DNA of 64,000 nt from Williamsia sp. 1138. GTDB taxonomy: Bacteria > Actinomycetota > Actinomycetes > Mycobacteriales > Mycobacteriaceae. The notes beneath the pieces are model-generated. The model worked only from the letters and a program-made list of their open reading frames with translations. It searched no databases and was not told where the DNA came from. The position numbers and the translations under genes were made by a program. Shown in pieces: positions 12,335 to 23,175 of this stretch; the stretch's first letter is position 1, and the number at the start of each line of letters is the position of its first letter. Location of the stretch: NCBI RefSeq assembly GCF_002095435.2, contig NZ_MJEJ02000051.1:247135-311134 (forward strand), read 5' to 3'.

Positions 12335-12572
12335 TTGCCGAGCCTCCGATCAGATCGTCGTGGCCGTGCCCGTGGTAACCGGGAGCCACCGGATTCGCCT
12401 CCGTGGCGCTGAGCAGCAGCGGACCGTGCTCCCACTTCTGGTCGATCTTGTAGTACTGCACCTTGGGGTACTTGACCCCACTGGTGACCACCAGTGCCCC
12501 GATCACCATGACCACCGAGATGATGGTGATGATGATGACCGGCATGCCGATCGCCACTATCAGGCCTTCCAT
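12321..12572 (-). CDS. Small single-span membrane protein, possible CtaJ-like oxidase subunit
   Basis: An 83-residue protein with one N-terminal transmembrane helix (VAIGMPVIIITIISVVMVIG) and a polar tail containing KYPKVQYYKIDQKWEHGPLL and a His/Gly-rich end (GYHGHGHDDL). It lies first in a two-gene unit, overlapping the DUF5130 gene by 14 bp. In M. smegmatis the small gene at this place (MSMEG_4693) encodes CtaJ, an accessory subunit of the bcc-aa3 supercomplex. Size, topology and partner fit, but I cannot confirm homology by alignment. Confidence is high that it is a real gene, moderate for the role. Confidence 0.75.
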   Translation of the reverse strand: MEGLIVAIGMPVIIITIISVVMVIGALVVTSGVKYPKVQYYKIDQKWEHGPLLLSATEANPVAPGYHGHGHDDLIGGSASGKW

Positions 12573-12719
12573 CGCATCCGCCCTTCAGACTGCTCAGTTG
12601 GTCGAGCTGCGCTTCGCTTCGTCTCCGCTCGACCTCTTGCCTCAAAACTTAGCCGACGACCCCGACGGATGCGCCGTCAGGTCGCCCGTGTTCCGGCCGG
12701 ACCTTGTCGCCGCTCAGAC

Positions 12720-13406
12720 CTAAGCTGCCCCGACATCCAGGTAGCGCATCCACGCCGGATCGAAGTCCTTCACGGTTGCCAGCAACCGCCAGTGCCTGCC
12801 CTTGGGCGCGGTCAGCGGCACCTTGAGCGTCCACCCGAGCTCACCGAGCAGCTTGTCGGCCTTCTTGTGGTTGCACGAGGCGCAGCAGGCCACGCAGTTG
12901 TCCCAGGTGTGGGTGCCACCGCGACTGCGCGGGACCACATGGTCGATGGTGTCCGCCTTGCCGCCGCAGTAGCCACATCTCGTCCGGTCGCGCTGCATGA
13001 GCGCAGCCCTCGTCATCGGGATGACCGCGCGATACGGGACCCGGACGTAGTTGCGCAGCCGGATCACCGACGGGATGGCGAGTGCGAGGTCCGCCGAGTG
13101 GATGAGTGGGCCGGCGCCGTCCTCGTGGATGACGTCGGCCCGCTCTCTAAGGACCAGGACTATCGCACGACGTATCGATATGGCTGCGAGCGGTTCGTAG
13201 GTCGCGTTGAGGAGCAGGACCCGGTGTTTTCCCCATCGGGACCCTGCACCTGTGGGTGGGGCCATGACCGCGTCGGTCGCCCCGGAACGGGGGTCGAGGG
13301 TGGACACGCTGGCCTCGCCGCGTGTCCTGACGCGCGCGTCAGCACGGGCCGCGACGCCTTCCTGCCCCGCGCGTGCCTTCTCGCGCTGCGTCTTCGTCCG
13401 CGACAT
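12720..13406 (-). CDS. HNH endonuclease (Rv2469c type)
   Basis: A 228-residue actinobacterial HNH protein. A basic, low-complexity N-terminus (about 55 residues) precedes a conserved segment HRVLLLNATYEPLAAISIRRA. The HNH domain is CGYCGGKADTIDHVVPRSRGG, followed by NCVACCASCNHKKADK, giving two CxxC zinc knuckles and the catalytic DH. This family sits between pepN and glbO in many mycolata and is unlinked to any modification gene, so a housekeeping nucleic-acid role is likelier than restriction. The true start could be an internal GTG near residue 33. Confidence 0.85.
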   Translation of the reverse strand: MSRTKTQREKARAGQEGVAARADARVRTRGEASVSTLDPRSGATDAVMAPPTGAGSRWGKHRVLLLNATYEPLAAISIRRAIVLVLRERADVIHEDGAGPLIHSADLALAIPSVIRLRNYVRVPYRAVIPMTRAALMQRDRTRCGYCGGKADTIDHVVPRSRGGTHTWDNCVACCASCNHKKADKLLGELGWTLKVPLTAPKGRHWRLLATVKDFDPAWMRYLDVGAA

Positions 13407-13585
13407 CTAACCTCCCGGCCAAACAACCGACCTCGGTGGGAACGATTCAGTTCAACATGGAAATGCGATTAATGCACGACAATATGAAGCCTCGGCGGAG
13501 GTCGTTTCGGTGAACACTGCGTGTCGGCCCCGATCGCCCGGGAGACCCCAGCGCCCGGGTGCCCGATCGCAGGTGATGGAACAAT

Positions 13586-13987
13586 GTGGTGGTGAGTACT
13601 TCTCCGCAGACGTTCTACGAGGCAGTGGGCGGCGAACAGACTTTTCACGATCTGACCGCGCGCTTCTACGAGGAGGTCGCCCGGGACGAGATCCTGCGGC
13701 CGCTCTATCCCGAGGAAGATCTGGGCCCTGCCGAACGCAGGATGCGCATGTTCCTCGAGCAGTACTGGGGTGGTCCACGAACCTACTCCGACGAGCGAGG
13801 ACACCCTCGGTTGCGGATGCGACACAACCCCTTCCGGATCGGGCAGCTGGAAAAGGCGGCGTGGCTGCGGTGCATGCACATCGCGATCGCATCCATCGAT
13901 TCGGAGCGCCTCGATGACGAGCATCGGCAGGCCCTCACCGAGTACATGGAGATGGCCGCCGAATCCATGGTGAACGCACCTATGTGA
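13586..13987 (+). CDS. glbO: Group II truncated hemoglobin (trHbO)
   Basis: A 133-residue heme protein binding O2 and NO, peripherally associated with membranes in mycobacteria. Key residues are visible: Tyr B10 (Y28), Tyr CD1 (Y41), the proximal His F8 (H80, in RLRMRHNPF) and Trp G8 (W93 in [15 protein letters not shown]). The segment [13 protein letters not shown] is diagnostic. The start is GTG 13586 or 13592. It is divergent from the HNH gene and 55 bp before the alpha-glucosidase, as in M. tuberculosis Rv2470-Rv2471, suggesting cotranscription. Confidence 0.95.
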   Translation: MVVSTSPQTFYEAVGGEQTFHDLTARFYEEVARDEILRPLYPEEDLGPAERRMRMFLEQYWGGPRTYSDERGHPRLRMRHNPFRIGQLEKAAWLRCMHIAIASIDSERLDDEHRQALTEYMEMAAESMVNAPM

Positions 13988-14042
13988 GCCGTGCGACGCA
14001 CGCGGCGGTGTGATCACGTCCTCCACTGGTACGTGAGGCAAG

Positions 14043-15704
14043 ATGAGTGGTGTGAGTGACACGCAGAAAGACGATCTATCCGCAGCCGAAACCGATGCGG
14101 CACAGGGTGTTCAGCCTGCAAGGACGGCTGAATACCCACTGTGGTGGCAAAACGCGATCTTCTACCAGATCTACCCACGGTCGTTCTCAGATCACAACGG
14201 TGACGGCGTCGGCGACATACCCGGGGTCATCGACAAACTCGGCTACCTCGAACTTCTCGGTATAGATGCCCTGTGGCTGAGCCCCGTGATGAAGTCCCCG
14301 ATGGCCGACCACGGCTACGACGTGTCCGATCCCCGCGACATCGACCCCTTGTTCGGCGGCCTCGAGTCACTCGACACCCTCGTCGCCGAAGCACACAGTC
14401 GCGGCATCAAGGTGACCATGGATCTGGTCCCCAACCACACCAGCGATCAGCACGCATGGTTTCTCGAAGCCCTCGGAGCCGAACCCGGTAGCCAGGCTCG
14501 CGAACGCTACATCTTCCGAGACGGCAAGGGCCCCGACGGTGCCGAACCCCCTAACAACTGGCCCAGCGTGTTCGGTGGACCGGCATGGACCCGGATCACC
14601 GAGCCCGATGGAACGCCCGGGCAGTGGTACCTGCACATTTTCGCCGCCGAGCAGCCCGACCTGAACTGGGACAATCCCGAGGTCTTCGCCGACCTCGAGA
14701 AGACCCTTCGCTTCTGGCTGGACCGCGGCATCGACGGATTCCGGATCGACGTCGCCCACGGGATGGCCAAGCCTGCAGGCCTGCCCGACATGGACCATGA
14801 GGCGGCCGGTCTGCTCAGCAACGACGACGACGATCCCCGCTTCAACAATGCCGGCGTACACGACATCCATCGGAAGATCCGCGGCGTGCTCGACGACTAT
14901 CCGGACGCCATGACAGTCGGCGAGATCTGGGTGAAGGACAACGTCCGTTTCGCCGAGTACGTGCGTCCTGACGAACTCCATCTCGGCTTCAACTTCCGCC
15001 TCGCGAAGGTTCAGTTCGACTCCGAGGAGATTCGCGGCGCAATCGAACACTCCCTGGAAGCGGTTGCCTCGGTGTCGGGCACCCCGACCTGGACGCTGTC
15101 GAACCACGATGTCGAGCGTGAGGTGACCCGCTACGCAGAGCACGACTCCCCCACGGCCGGCACCGACCGGGCGCGCGCAATGCTCCTCGTCGAGTTGGCG
15201 CTGCCGGGCGCGGCGTTCATCTACAACGGCGCCGAGTTGGGACTGCCCAACGCCGACCTGCCCGATGACGTGCTCCAGGATCCGGTCTGGGAACGCTCAG
15301 GTCACACAGAACGTGGCCGCGACGGCTGCCGTGTGCCGCTGCCCTGGGAAGGCACCTCGCCGCCGTTCGCGTTCTCCACCAACCCCGACACCTGGTTGCC
15401 GATTCCGGCGGAATGGACCGGGCTGACCGCCGAGGCCCAACTCGAGGACATCGATTCCACCCTGTCGCTCTACCGGCAGGCCATAGAGCTGCGGAAGAGT
15501 CGTCCGGAGTTCGCGGGTGAGGGTATCGAGTGGTACGGCGCACCCGAGGGCTGCCTGGCATTTCGGCGAACGATGGGCAAGTTGGTCTGCGCTCTCAACG
15601 CCGGCCCGACCCCCATCGGACTGCCGCCCGGTGACCTCTTGTTGAGCAGCACGCCGCTGATCGATGGCAAACTGGCGCCGAACTCCGCGGCCTGGTTGAT
15701 CTGA
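14043..15704 (+). CDS. aglA: GH13 alpha-glucosidase / oligo-1,6-glucosidase
   Basis: Hydrolyses terminal alpha-glucosidic bonds of oligosaccharides (maltose, isomaltose or trehalose-like) in the cytosol. The 553 residues include the GH13 conserved regions in order: DLVPNHTSDQHAWF (region I), GFRIDVAH with the nucleophile Asp near residue 238 (II), VGEIWV with the acid/base Glu near 294 (III) and SNHDVER with the stabilising Asp near 357 (IV). FYQIYPRSFSDHNGDGVGD at the start is typical of the oligo-1,6-glucosidase subfamily. It follows glbO closely. Exact substrate preference cannot be told. Confidence 0.92.
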   Translation: MSGVSDTQKDDLSAAETDAAQGVQPARTAEYPLWWQNAIFYQIYPRSFSDHNGDGVGDIPGVIDKLGYLELLGIDALWLSPVMKSPMADHGYDVSDPRDIDPLFGGLESLDTLVAEAHSRGIKVTMDLVPNHTSDQHAWFLEALGAEPGSQARERYIFRDGKGPDGAEPPNNWPSVFGGPAWTRITEPDGTPGQWYLHIFAAEQPDLNWDNPEVFADLEKTLRFWLDRGIDGFRIDVAHGMAKPAGLPDMDHEAAGLLSNDDDDPRFNNAGVHDIHRKIRGVLDDYPDAMTVGEIWVKDNVRFAEYVRPDELHLGFNFRLAKVQFDSEEIRGAIEHSLEAVASVSGTPTWTLSNHDVEREVTRYAEHDSPTAGTDRARAMLLVELALPGAAFIYNGAELGLPNADLPDDVLQDPVWERSGHTERGRDGCRVPLPWEGTSPPFAFSTNPDTWLPIPAEWTGLTAEAQLEDIDSTLSLYRQAIELRKSRPEFAGEGIEWYGAPEGCLAFRRTMGKLVCALNAGPTPIGLPPGDLLLSSTPLIDGKLAPNSAAWLI

Positions 15705-15778
15705 GAGCCGGTTCTGGTGGGTTCCGGCGGGCATTCTCCCAGGTCGGCATCACCACAACCCACCACTTCCGGGCCCGG

Positions 15779-16471
15779 TCAGTTGACCGACAGCGAGAGT
15801 GACATCGTCCGGCGCTGATAGACGGACCCGAACCGGGCGTCGAGGCGGGCCCAGACAGCGGTGTACCGCACCCGCACGACCTCATCAGCATCGATCAGTT
15901 CGAGGGGTGAATCCTCGGTGACGTCGCGATTGTCGGATTGCCGGACGAAACCCATCGCTGTCAGCGCGAAGATCGAGCGCATCGATATCCCGACGACCTC
16001 GTCAGAAGCCTCAGCGGAAACGTCCAGCACCTGTTGATTCAGCAGCGAGGTCGGTGGGCCGTGTCCGCTGCCCTGGGTGCGGGCGACTTCGGCACCGCTG
16101 CGCGAGAGCTCCACCAGGACGCGAGCGGGTACATCGTCGAGATGCGAGAATCCGTCAACCGGCGGCAGCGCTCCGTGCCAGGCGCTGTCGAGAGCGAACC
16201 CGGTGTCGACAGTGACCCTGCCGGGATTCGATGCCGCGGCCTGCAATGCCGACCGCAGTTCCGCCGCGCCACAGACCACGTCGTCGCCCGAGATGGACCC
16301 CACCACGACTCGACTCGCCAGCACGTCGAATCCGGTGTTGACCCACACTCCGAGCAGTCCGTCAGGTCGGACTCGGATGCGGAGCACGGCCATGTCGTCA
16401 CCCCGTAGCGCCCGCGCGGCAAACGTCGAGAGGTCGACGCGGTCGTGCGCGGCAAGCGTGAGCTCTGCCAT
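15779..16471 (-). CDS. Conserved hypothetical protein downstream of gdh (Rv2475c type)
   Basis: A 230-residue protein with no clear catalytic motif. It starts at ATG 16471, which overlaps the gdh stop in ATGA, so translation is coupled to glutamate dehydrogenase. Segments such as GDDVVCGAAELRSALQAA and a C-terminal half rich in beta-like stretches (DEVVRVRYTAVWARLDARFG) suggest a soluble two-domain fold. The position right after gdh matches Rv2475c in M. tuberculosis. I do not recognise a function; a partner of GDH is a context-based guess. Confidence 0.8.
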   Translation of the reverse strand: MAELTLAAHDRVDLSTFAARALRGDDMAVLRIRVRPDGLLGVWVNTGFDVLASRVVVGSISGDDVVCGAAELRSALQAAASNPGRVTVDTGFALDSAWHGALPPVDGFSHLDDVPARVLVELSRSGAEVARTQGSGHGPPTSLLNQQVLDVSAEASDEVVGISMRSIFALTAMGFVRQSDNRDVTEDSPLELIDADEVVRVRYTAVWARLDARFGSVYQRRTMSLSLSVN

Positions 16472-19400
16472 CAGCGGATCGTACTTCGCAGTTGACGCGC
16501 CGCCACCGACAGCGTGGCCAGGTCCAGCTCGCCGGACTCCGCGATCTCCGACAGGGTCCCCCGGACACGGGACAGCCGCGAGGCGTTGCCGAGTTCCCAG
16601 TCGGCGATCTTCTCGTCGGCCGATTCTTCGGGTTCCCCCGAATCGAGGATCACCAGACACAACGCACGTAGCGCGCCGTGCAGATCGTCACGCAACGCCA
16701 ACCGCGCGAGAGAATGCCACCGATCTTTGCGATCGAGGTCCGAAACCGCGTTGAGGAGCTGTTCCACGCCGAGGTGGTCCATCACCGCGAAGTACAGTTC
16801 GCCCACCTCCTCCGGGTCACGGTCGGCGATCTCGGCCGCATCGATGATGTCGAGGAGACAAAAGCGGTGCAGACTCACCGCGACGGCCTGGGCGGTCTTC
16901 TCCGGCACGCCGGCGTCGACGAGGTCACTCGCGCGTTCCCCCACTCCTCCCTCGGAGATGCCGCGGAGCCAGTTCGGCAGTCGCGGTGACAGTTCGGCCA
17001 CGAGTTCCCCGTACCGGGTCACCTCTGCCGCCATGGCCAACGGCTGGGGCCGTCCGGCGATCATCCACCGCGAGGCCCGGAAGAGCAGCCGGCGCGTATA
17101 GACGACCATCGCATTGGTCGTCGGGATGTCGCACGGGGCGGCGGCGATGTCACGCCAGAGCGCATGCAACCCGAAGATGTCGGTGACCGCCTGATAGGAA
17201 CGCACGACGTCGACGGGGTCGGATCCGCTGCCCTCGCACAGACGGAAGACGTGAGTGATACCGGCGTTGTCGACCAGATCGTTCACCACCGCGGTCGTGA
17301 CGATCTCGCGGCGGAGTGGATGCGCGGCGATCCCATCCGCAAAGCGCTCCTGCAGCGGCTGCGGGAAGTAATCGATCAGACGCGGCGAGAAGACATCGTT
17401 GTCAGGCAGATCGCCGGCCAACATCTCCCCCTTCAGGCCCAGCTTCACATGCGCCATCACAGTCGCGAGTTCCGGCGAGGTCAGTCCGCTTCTGCCCGTC
17501 GAGTTTCCGCGCTTGATCAGGTCGGCCGGCCGAGGCAGCGCCTCGAGTCGAAGATCCACCCCGCGGGCCGCCAGGTCTTTGAGCAGCCGCGTGTAGACAC
17601 CGGCGGTACCCGCCGCGCCGGCCCGGCTGGTCCCCAGTTCGGCGTTCTGCGAGACGTTGTCGGCGAGGACGAGATCACCCACCTCGGTGGTCATCGATTC
17701 GAGCAGCGGATTTCGCTGCGCTGCGGCGAGATTCCCGGCGGACACCTGAGAGTCGAGGAGGATCTTGATGTTGACCTCGTGATCGGAACAGTCGACTCCG
17801 GCTGAGTTGTCCATCGCGTCGGTGTTGATCCGACCACCACTCAGATCGAACTCGATGCGGCCGAGCTCGGTGACTCCGAGGTTGCCGCCCTCACCGATCA
17901 CCCTGGCACGCAACTCGTTTCCGTCGACACGGATGGCGTCATTGGCCTTGTCGCCGACCTCTTCGTGCGATTGGGTGCTGGCCTTGACGTACGTGCCGAT
18001 GCCGCCGTTCCAGAGCAGATCGACCGGAGACAGCAGGATTGCCCTGATCAGGTCCGGCGGTGAGAGGTGACCGATGTCCTCCGACAGCCCCAGCGCGGTG
18101 GCCACCTGTCGGCTCACCGGGATCGACTTCTGATCGCGTGGCCACACCCCGCCACCCGTGCTGATCAGATCGGTGTCGTAGTCAGCCCACGATGACCGCG
18201 GCAGGTCGTACAGCCGCTGCCGTTCGATGAACGATGCCGCCGCATCGGGATCGGGATCGATGAAGACGTGACGGTGATCGAAGGCGGCGACCAACCGGAT
18301 GTGCTTCGAGAGCAGCATTCCGTTGCCGAAGACGTCACCACTCATGTCCCCGACGCCGACGACGGTGAAGTCCTCGGTCTGGGTGTCGATGCCCATCTCG
18401 CGGAAGTGACGTTTGACCGCTTCCCACGCGCCGCGGGCGGTGATCCCCATGGCCTTGTGGTCGTAGCCTGCCGAACCTCCCGACGCGAATGCGTCGCCGA
18501 GCCAGAAGTTGTATTGGCCCGCAACGTCGTTGGCGATGTCGGAGAAGGTGGCGGTTCCCTTGTCCGCGGCCACGACCAGGTACGGGTCGTCGTCGTCGCG
18601 GCGTACCACCTCGGCGGGCCCGACTGTCTCACCGGAGATCTGATCGATGTTGTCGGTCAGGTCCAGCAATCCGGCGATGAACCGGCGATAACATTCGATG
18701 CCTTCCGCGCGGAACGCATCTCGGTCTGCCGCGGGATCGCCGGTGGGAATCGGTGGCCGCCTCACCACGAACCCGCCCTTGGAACCGACCGGCACGATGA
18801 CAGCGTTCTTCACGGCTTGCGCCTTGACCAGACCGAGGATCTCGGTTCGGAAGTCCTCCTGGCGATCCGACCAGCGCAAACCGCCGCGGGCGACGGACCC
18901 GAACCGCAGATGGACGCCCTCTACGCGAGGCGAGTACACATAGATCTCGAACAGTGGTCGCGGCTGCGGGGTCTGCGGGATGTCACGCGGGCGGAACTTG
19001 AAACTGAGCACCTTGTGCGGAAGTCCCTGATTGTCCGTGCCGTAGTAGTTGGTGCGCACGGTCGCCGAAAGCGCGGAGACATACGCGGTGACAATCCTGT
19101 CGACGTCCATGCTGATGATGGCGCCGATCGAGGCCGTCAGCTCATCGAGGACCTCCGTGCGCCTACCATCGTCGGCCGACTCCGGATCGAAGGACGCCCG
19201 GAACAGTTCGACCAGCGACTTGGTCACCGAAACGTTGGTTCCGAGCACCGCGGCGACGTGGGCGACGCTGTACGAGGAGCCGCACTGACGCAGATACCTC
19301 GCGTAGGCCCTGAGCATCGCGGCCTCGCGCCAGGAGAGTCCGCAGCGGAAGATCAGCTCGTTGAAGTTGTCGACTTCGGCATGCCCGCGCCACATCTGCG

Positions 19401-21288
19401 CGAACGCCTCGGTGAATCGATGCTCGACATCCGCGAGGCTGCCGGGGTCGACGATCATCCCACCCGCGAGCGTCAGACCGAACTCGTACACATAACACTG
19501 CTCGCCGTCCTGCCTGCGGATCTCGAACGGCTGCTCGTCGAGGACGTTCACCCCCAGACTGTGCAGAACCGGCAACACCTCGGTCAGCGTTGCCGGCCTG
19601 CCGCAGAGGTAGAAGGAGAACAACCAGTCGGCCTGTCCGGACGGACCGTCGTCATCGCCCGGCGCGCGGTGCAGCCGGACATGAAAATCGCCGGCGGCCA
19701 GCGACTGGACGATCTCGATGTCCTCGAACGCCTCCTGTGGATCGCGCACGTCCTTGTAGCTGTCCGGCAGGGTGGACGTGAAGAACGAGACCTCGTCGAC
19801 GACGTCTGGGGTCGGCGCTGCCGCCGCGACCTCCCGCAACCTCTCGTCCCAGCCCCGGGCCGCCTCGATGAGTGTCCTCTGGATCTCGACCTGCCCTGCC
19901 GACCCGAGCGCCAGAGATCCCAACCGGTCACAGTCGGACGTCTTCACCCGCATCATGACGTGCAGGAGCGCGAGCGCAGATTCACTGACCCGCGCGGTGT
20001 ATTCCAGTGCGTCACCACCGAGTTCGTCGAGCAAGAGGTTCTGGAGCGTTTCGCGAAGTCGGGTCGTGTAGCGATCTCTCGGTAGGTAGACCAGAGCCGA
20101 GACGATCTCACCGGCCGGGTCCGGGCGCAGGAACACCCGCACCTGCCGGTTGGGGACGGCCTCGAGGACCTCGGTGAGCGTTTTCGCCATCTCATCGGCG
20201 TCCACCGAGAACAGTTCGGACCGCGGGAACGTCTGCAGCAACTCCAGCATGGCCATACCGGTGTACGAATCGGGCTGGACGTCGGCGGCCGCCAGGATCG
20301 CTGCCACCTTGGCGTCGAGAACCGGGATCTCGAGAATGTTCTCGTGGAGGGCGGTGGGCGTGAAGGTACCGACGAACACGTGCTCGCCCACCCGCCTGCC
20401 CGCTCCGTCGTAGTCCGCGACCCCGATCAGACTCGGGAAGTTGGACCGCTGGATACGGGTGGGCAGGTACAGCTGGCGCACCGACACCGCGTCCGCGACA
20501 CCGGTAGCCCGGTGCGCCACAGCGCCGCTGCGCCAGACCCCGAGACCGGAGTCCGGATCCGGGGTCGTACCGCCGGCAGCCGAGCCGGCGCAATACACGT
20601 ATCCATACGGTGCGAAGTGGTACTCGGCAAGCCACGACAACATGCGGCCGTAATCGCCTGCCACCACCGGGTCCAGGCCGTCGGGCGCCGTCTCCCCGGT
20701 GTACGCGGTGAAGACACCGGCCAGATCGGTGATCACCGACAACATCGCGGTGCGGTCGCGGTGGACGTCCGCGATACGCCCCACGACGATGTCGAGCTCA
20801 CGGGAGATCTCGTCGACGTCGACTGCAGAGACGGTGGGTGTCGCCTCGACGTGAATCCACGATTCGGCAGAGAACTGCGGGGCCTCGGCCTGCTGCTGCT
20901 CGCCGACCTCGAGCAGCACTCCGTCGGCGCCACGCCGGACGTCCATGATCGGGTGATCGATGCGCACCACCGTCAGACCCGCGGCTTCGAGCACCGCAAC
21001 CACGGACTCCACGAGCAGCGGCATGTCGTCCGCGACGAGAACCAGCGACAGGATCCCGCGATCGATGATCATATCGATGGCCGCGCCATCGGTCCGCGCG
21101 TACGCGACGTCGAGATGGCGGACGAGCTGGGATCGTTGCGTGGGCTCCAGTTCGTCCCATCCCATGCCGCTGCGAGCGCCAGGCCTGTGAAAGTACCCCC
21201 TGATCGCTTGTGGCAGAAGGCCTTTCACAGGCGCCGACAAATTCTCGAGAACAGAATCCGTCAGATCAGACTGTGTCGATCCGGTCAT
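16471..21288 (-). CDS. gdh: NAD-specific glutamate dehydrogenase, large (about 180 kDa) class
   Basis: Oxidatively deaminates glutamate to 2-oxoglutarate with NAD+. The 1605 residues start at ATG 21288 (MTGSTQSDLTDSVLENL) with GGGAG eight bases upstream; the frame extends to 21582 but that part is not GDH-like. The long N-terminal regulatory region carries ACT-like segments. The catalytic core has GGLRWSDRQEDFRTEILG and KNAVIVPVGSKGGF near residues 795-845, then the NAD domain with VGVGDMSGDVFGNGMLLS. It is the counterpart of mycobacterial Gdh (Rv2476c), controlled there by GarA through phosphorylation-dependent binding. A coupled hypothetical gene follows. Confidence 0.95.
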   Translation of the reverse strand: MTGSTQSDLTDSVLENLSAPVKGLLPQAIRGYFHRPGARSGMGWDELEPTQRSQLVRHLDVAYARTDGAAIDMIIDRGILSLVLVADDMPLLVESVVAVLEAAGLTVVRIDHPIMDVRRGADGVLLEVGEQQQAEAPQFSAESWIHVEATPTVSAVDVDEISRELDIVVGRIADVHRDRTAMLSVITDLAGVFTAYTGETAPDGLDPVVAGDYGRMLSWLAEYHFAPYGYVYCAGSAAGGTTPDPDSGLGVWRSGAVAHRATGVADAVSVRQLYLPTRIQRSNFPSLIGVADYDGAGRRVGEHVFVGTFTPTALHENILEIPVLDAKVAAILAAADVQPDSYTGMAMLELLQTFPRSELFSVDADEMAKTLTEVLEAVPNRQVRVFLRPDPAGEIVSALVYLPRDRYTTRLRETLQNLLLDELGGDALEYTARVSESALALLHVMMRVKTSDCDRLGSLALGSAGQVEIQRTLIEAARGWDERLREVAAAAPTPDVVDEVSFFTSTLPDSYKDVRDPQEAFEDIEIVQSLAAGDFHVRLHRAPGDDDGPSGQADWLFSFYLCGRPATLTEVLPVLHSLGVNVLDEQPFEIRRQDGEQCYVYEFGLTLAGGMIVDPGSLADVEHRFTEAFAQMWRGHAEVDNFNELIFRCGLSWREAAMLRAYARYLRQCGSSYSVAHVAAVLGTNVSVTKSLVELFRASFDPESADDGRRTEVLDELTASIGAIISMDVDRIVTAYVSALSATVRTNYYGTDNQGLPHKVLSFKFRPRDIPQTPQPRPLFEIYVYSPRVEGVHLRFGSVARGGLRWSDRQEDFRTEILGLVKAQAVKNAVIVPVGSKGGFVVRRPPIPTGDPAADRDAFRAEGIECYRRFIAGLLDLTDNIDQISGETVGPAEVVRRDDDDPYLVVAADKGTATFSDIANDVAGQYNFWLGDAFASGGSAGYDHKAMGITARGAWEAVKRHFREMGIDTQTEDFTVVGVGDMSGDVFGNGMLLSKHIRLVAAFDHRHVFIDPDPDAAASFIERQRLYDLPRSSWADYDTDLISTGGGVWPRDQKSIPVSRQVATALGLSEDIGHLSPPDLIRAILLSPVDLLWNGGIGTYVKASTQSHEEVGDKANDAIRVDGNELRARVIGEGGNLGVTELGRIEFDLSGGRINTDAMDNSAGVDCSDHEVNIKILLDSQVSAGNLAAAQRNPLLESMTTEVGDLVLADNVSQNAELGTSRAGAAGTAGVYTRLLKDLAARGVDLRLEALPRPADLIKRGNSTGRSGLTSPELATVMAHVKLGLKGEMLAGDLPDNDVFSPRLIDYFPQPLQERFADGIAAHPLRREIVTTAVVNDLVDNAGITHVFRLCEGSGSDPVDVVRSYQAVTDIFGLHALWRDIAAAPCDIPTTNAMVVYTRRLLFRASRWMIAGRPQPLAMAAEVTRYGELVAELSPRLPNWLRGISEGGVGERASDLVDAGVPEKTAQAVAVSLHRFCLLDIIDAAEIADRDPEEVGELYFAVMDHLGVEQLLNAVSDLDRKDRWHSLARLALRDDLHGALRALCLVILDSGEPEESADEKIADWELGNASRLSRVRGTLSEIAESGELDLATLSVAARQLRSTIR

Positions 21289-21377
21289 CGCCGTCACTCC
21301 CGCAGTTGATCGGTCACCCACGGGATCTCCGTGGGGTCTGACTTCAAATGGTAGTGATGGCCACCGGCCCGGGATGC

Positions 21378-23051
<1,674 letters not shown>

Positions 23052-23175
23052 GTTATGGCCTCTCTACCTGATCGCAAGTGTCACCGCGGTTTGGCGGGCC
23101 GATCGACTGCGCCTGCAGCAATCGGCAACTCCTCCAGCGTAGTGGGTCATCGCTGCCCCGCCGGCCCGGGCGAGC

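Noticed and set aside
15715..15765. Terminator between the alpha-glucosidase and the gdh-linked hypothetical gene
   Set aside because: TGGTGGGTT and AACCCACCA can pair but enclose a 33-base loop with no T run; too weak to list.
18268..20085. 605-codon open frame opposite gdh
   Set aside because: Lies wholly within the catalytic and regulatory parts of gdh in antisense, with low-complexity composition and no ribosome site.
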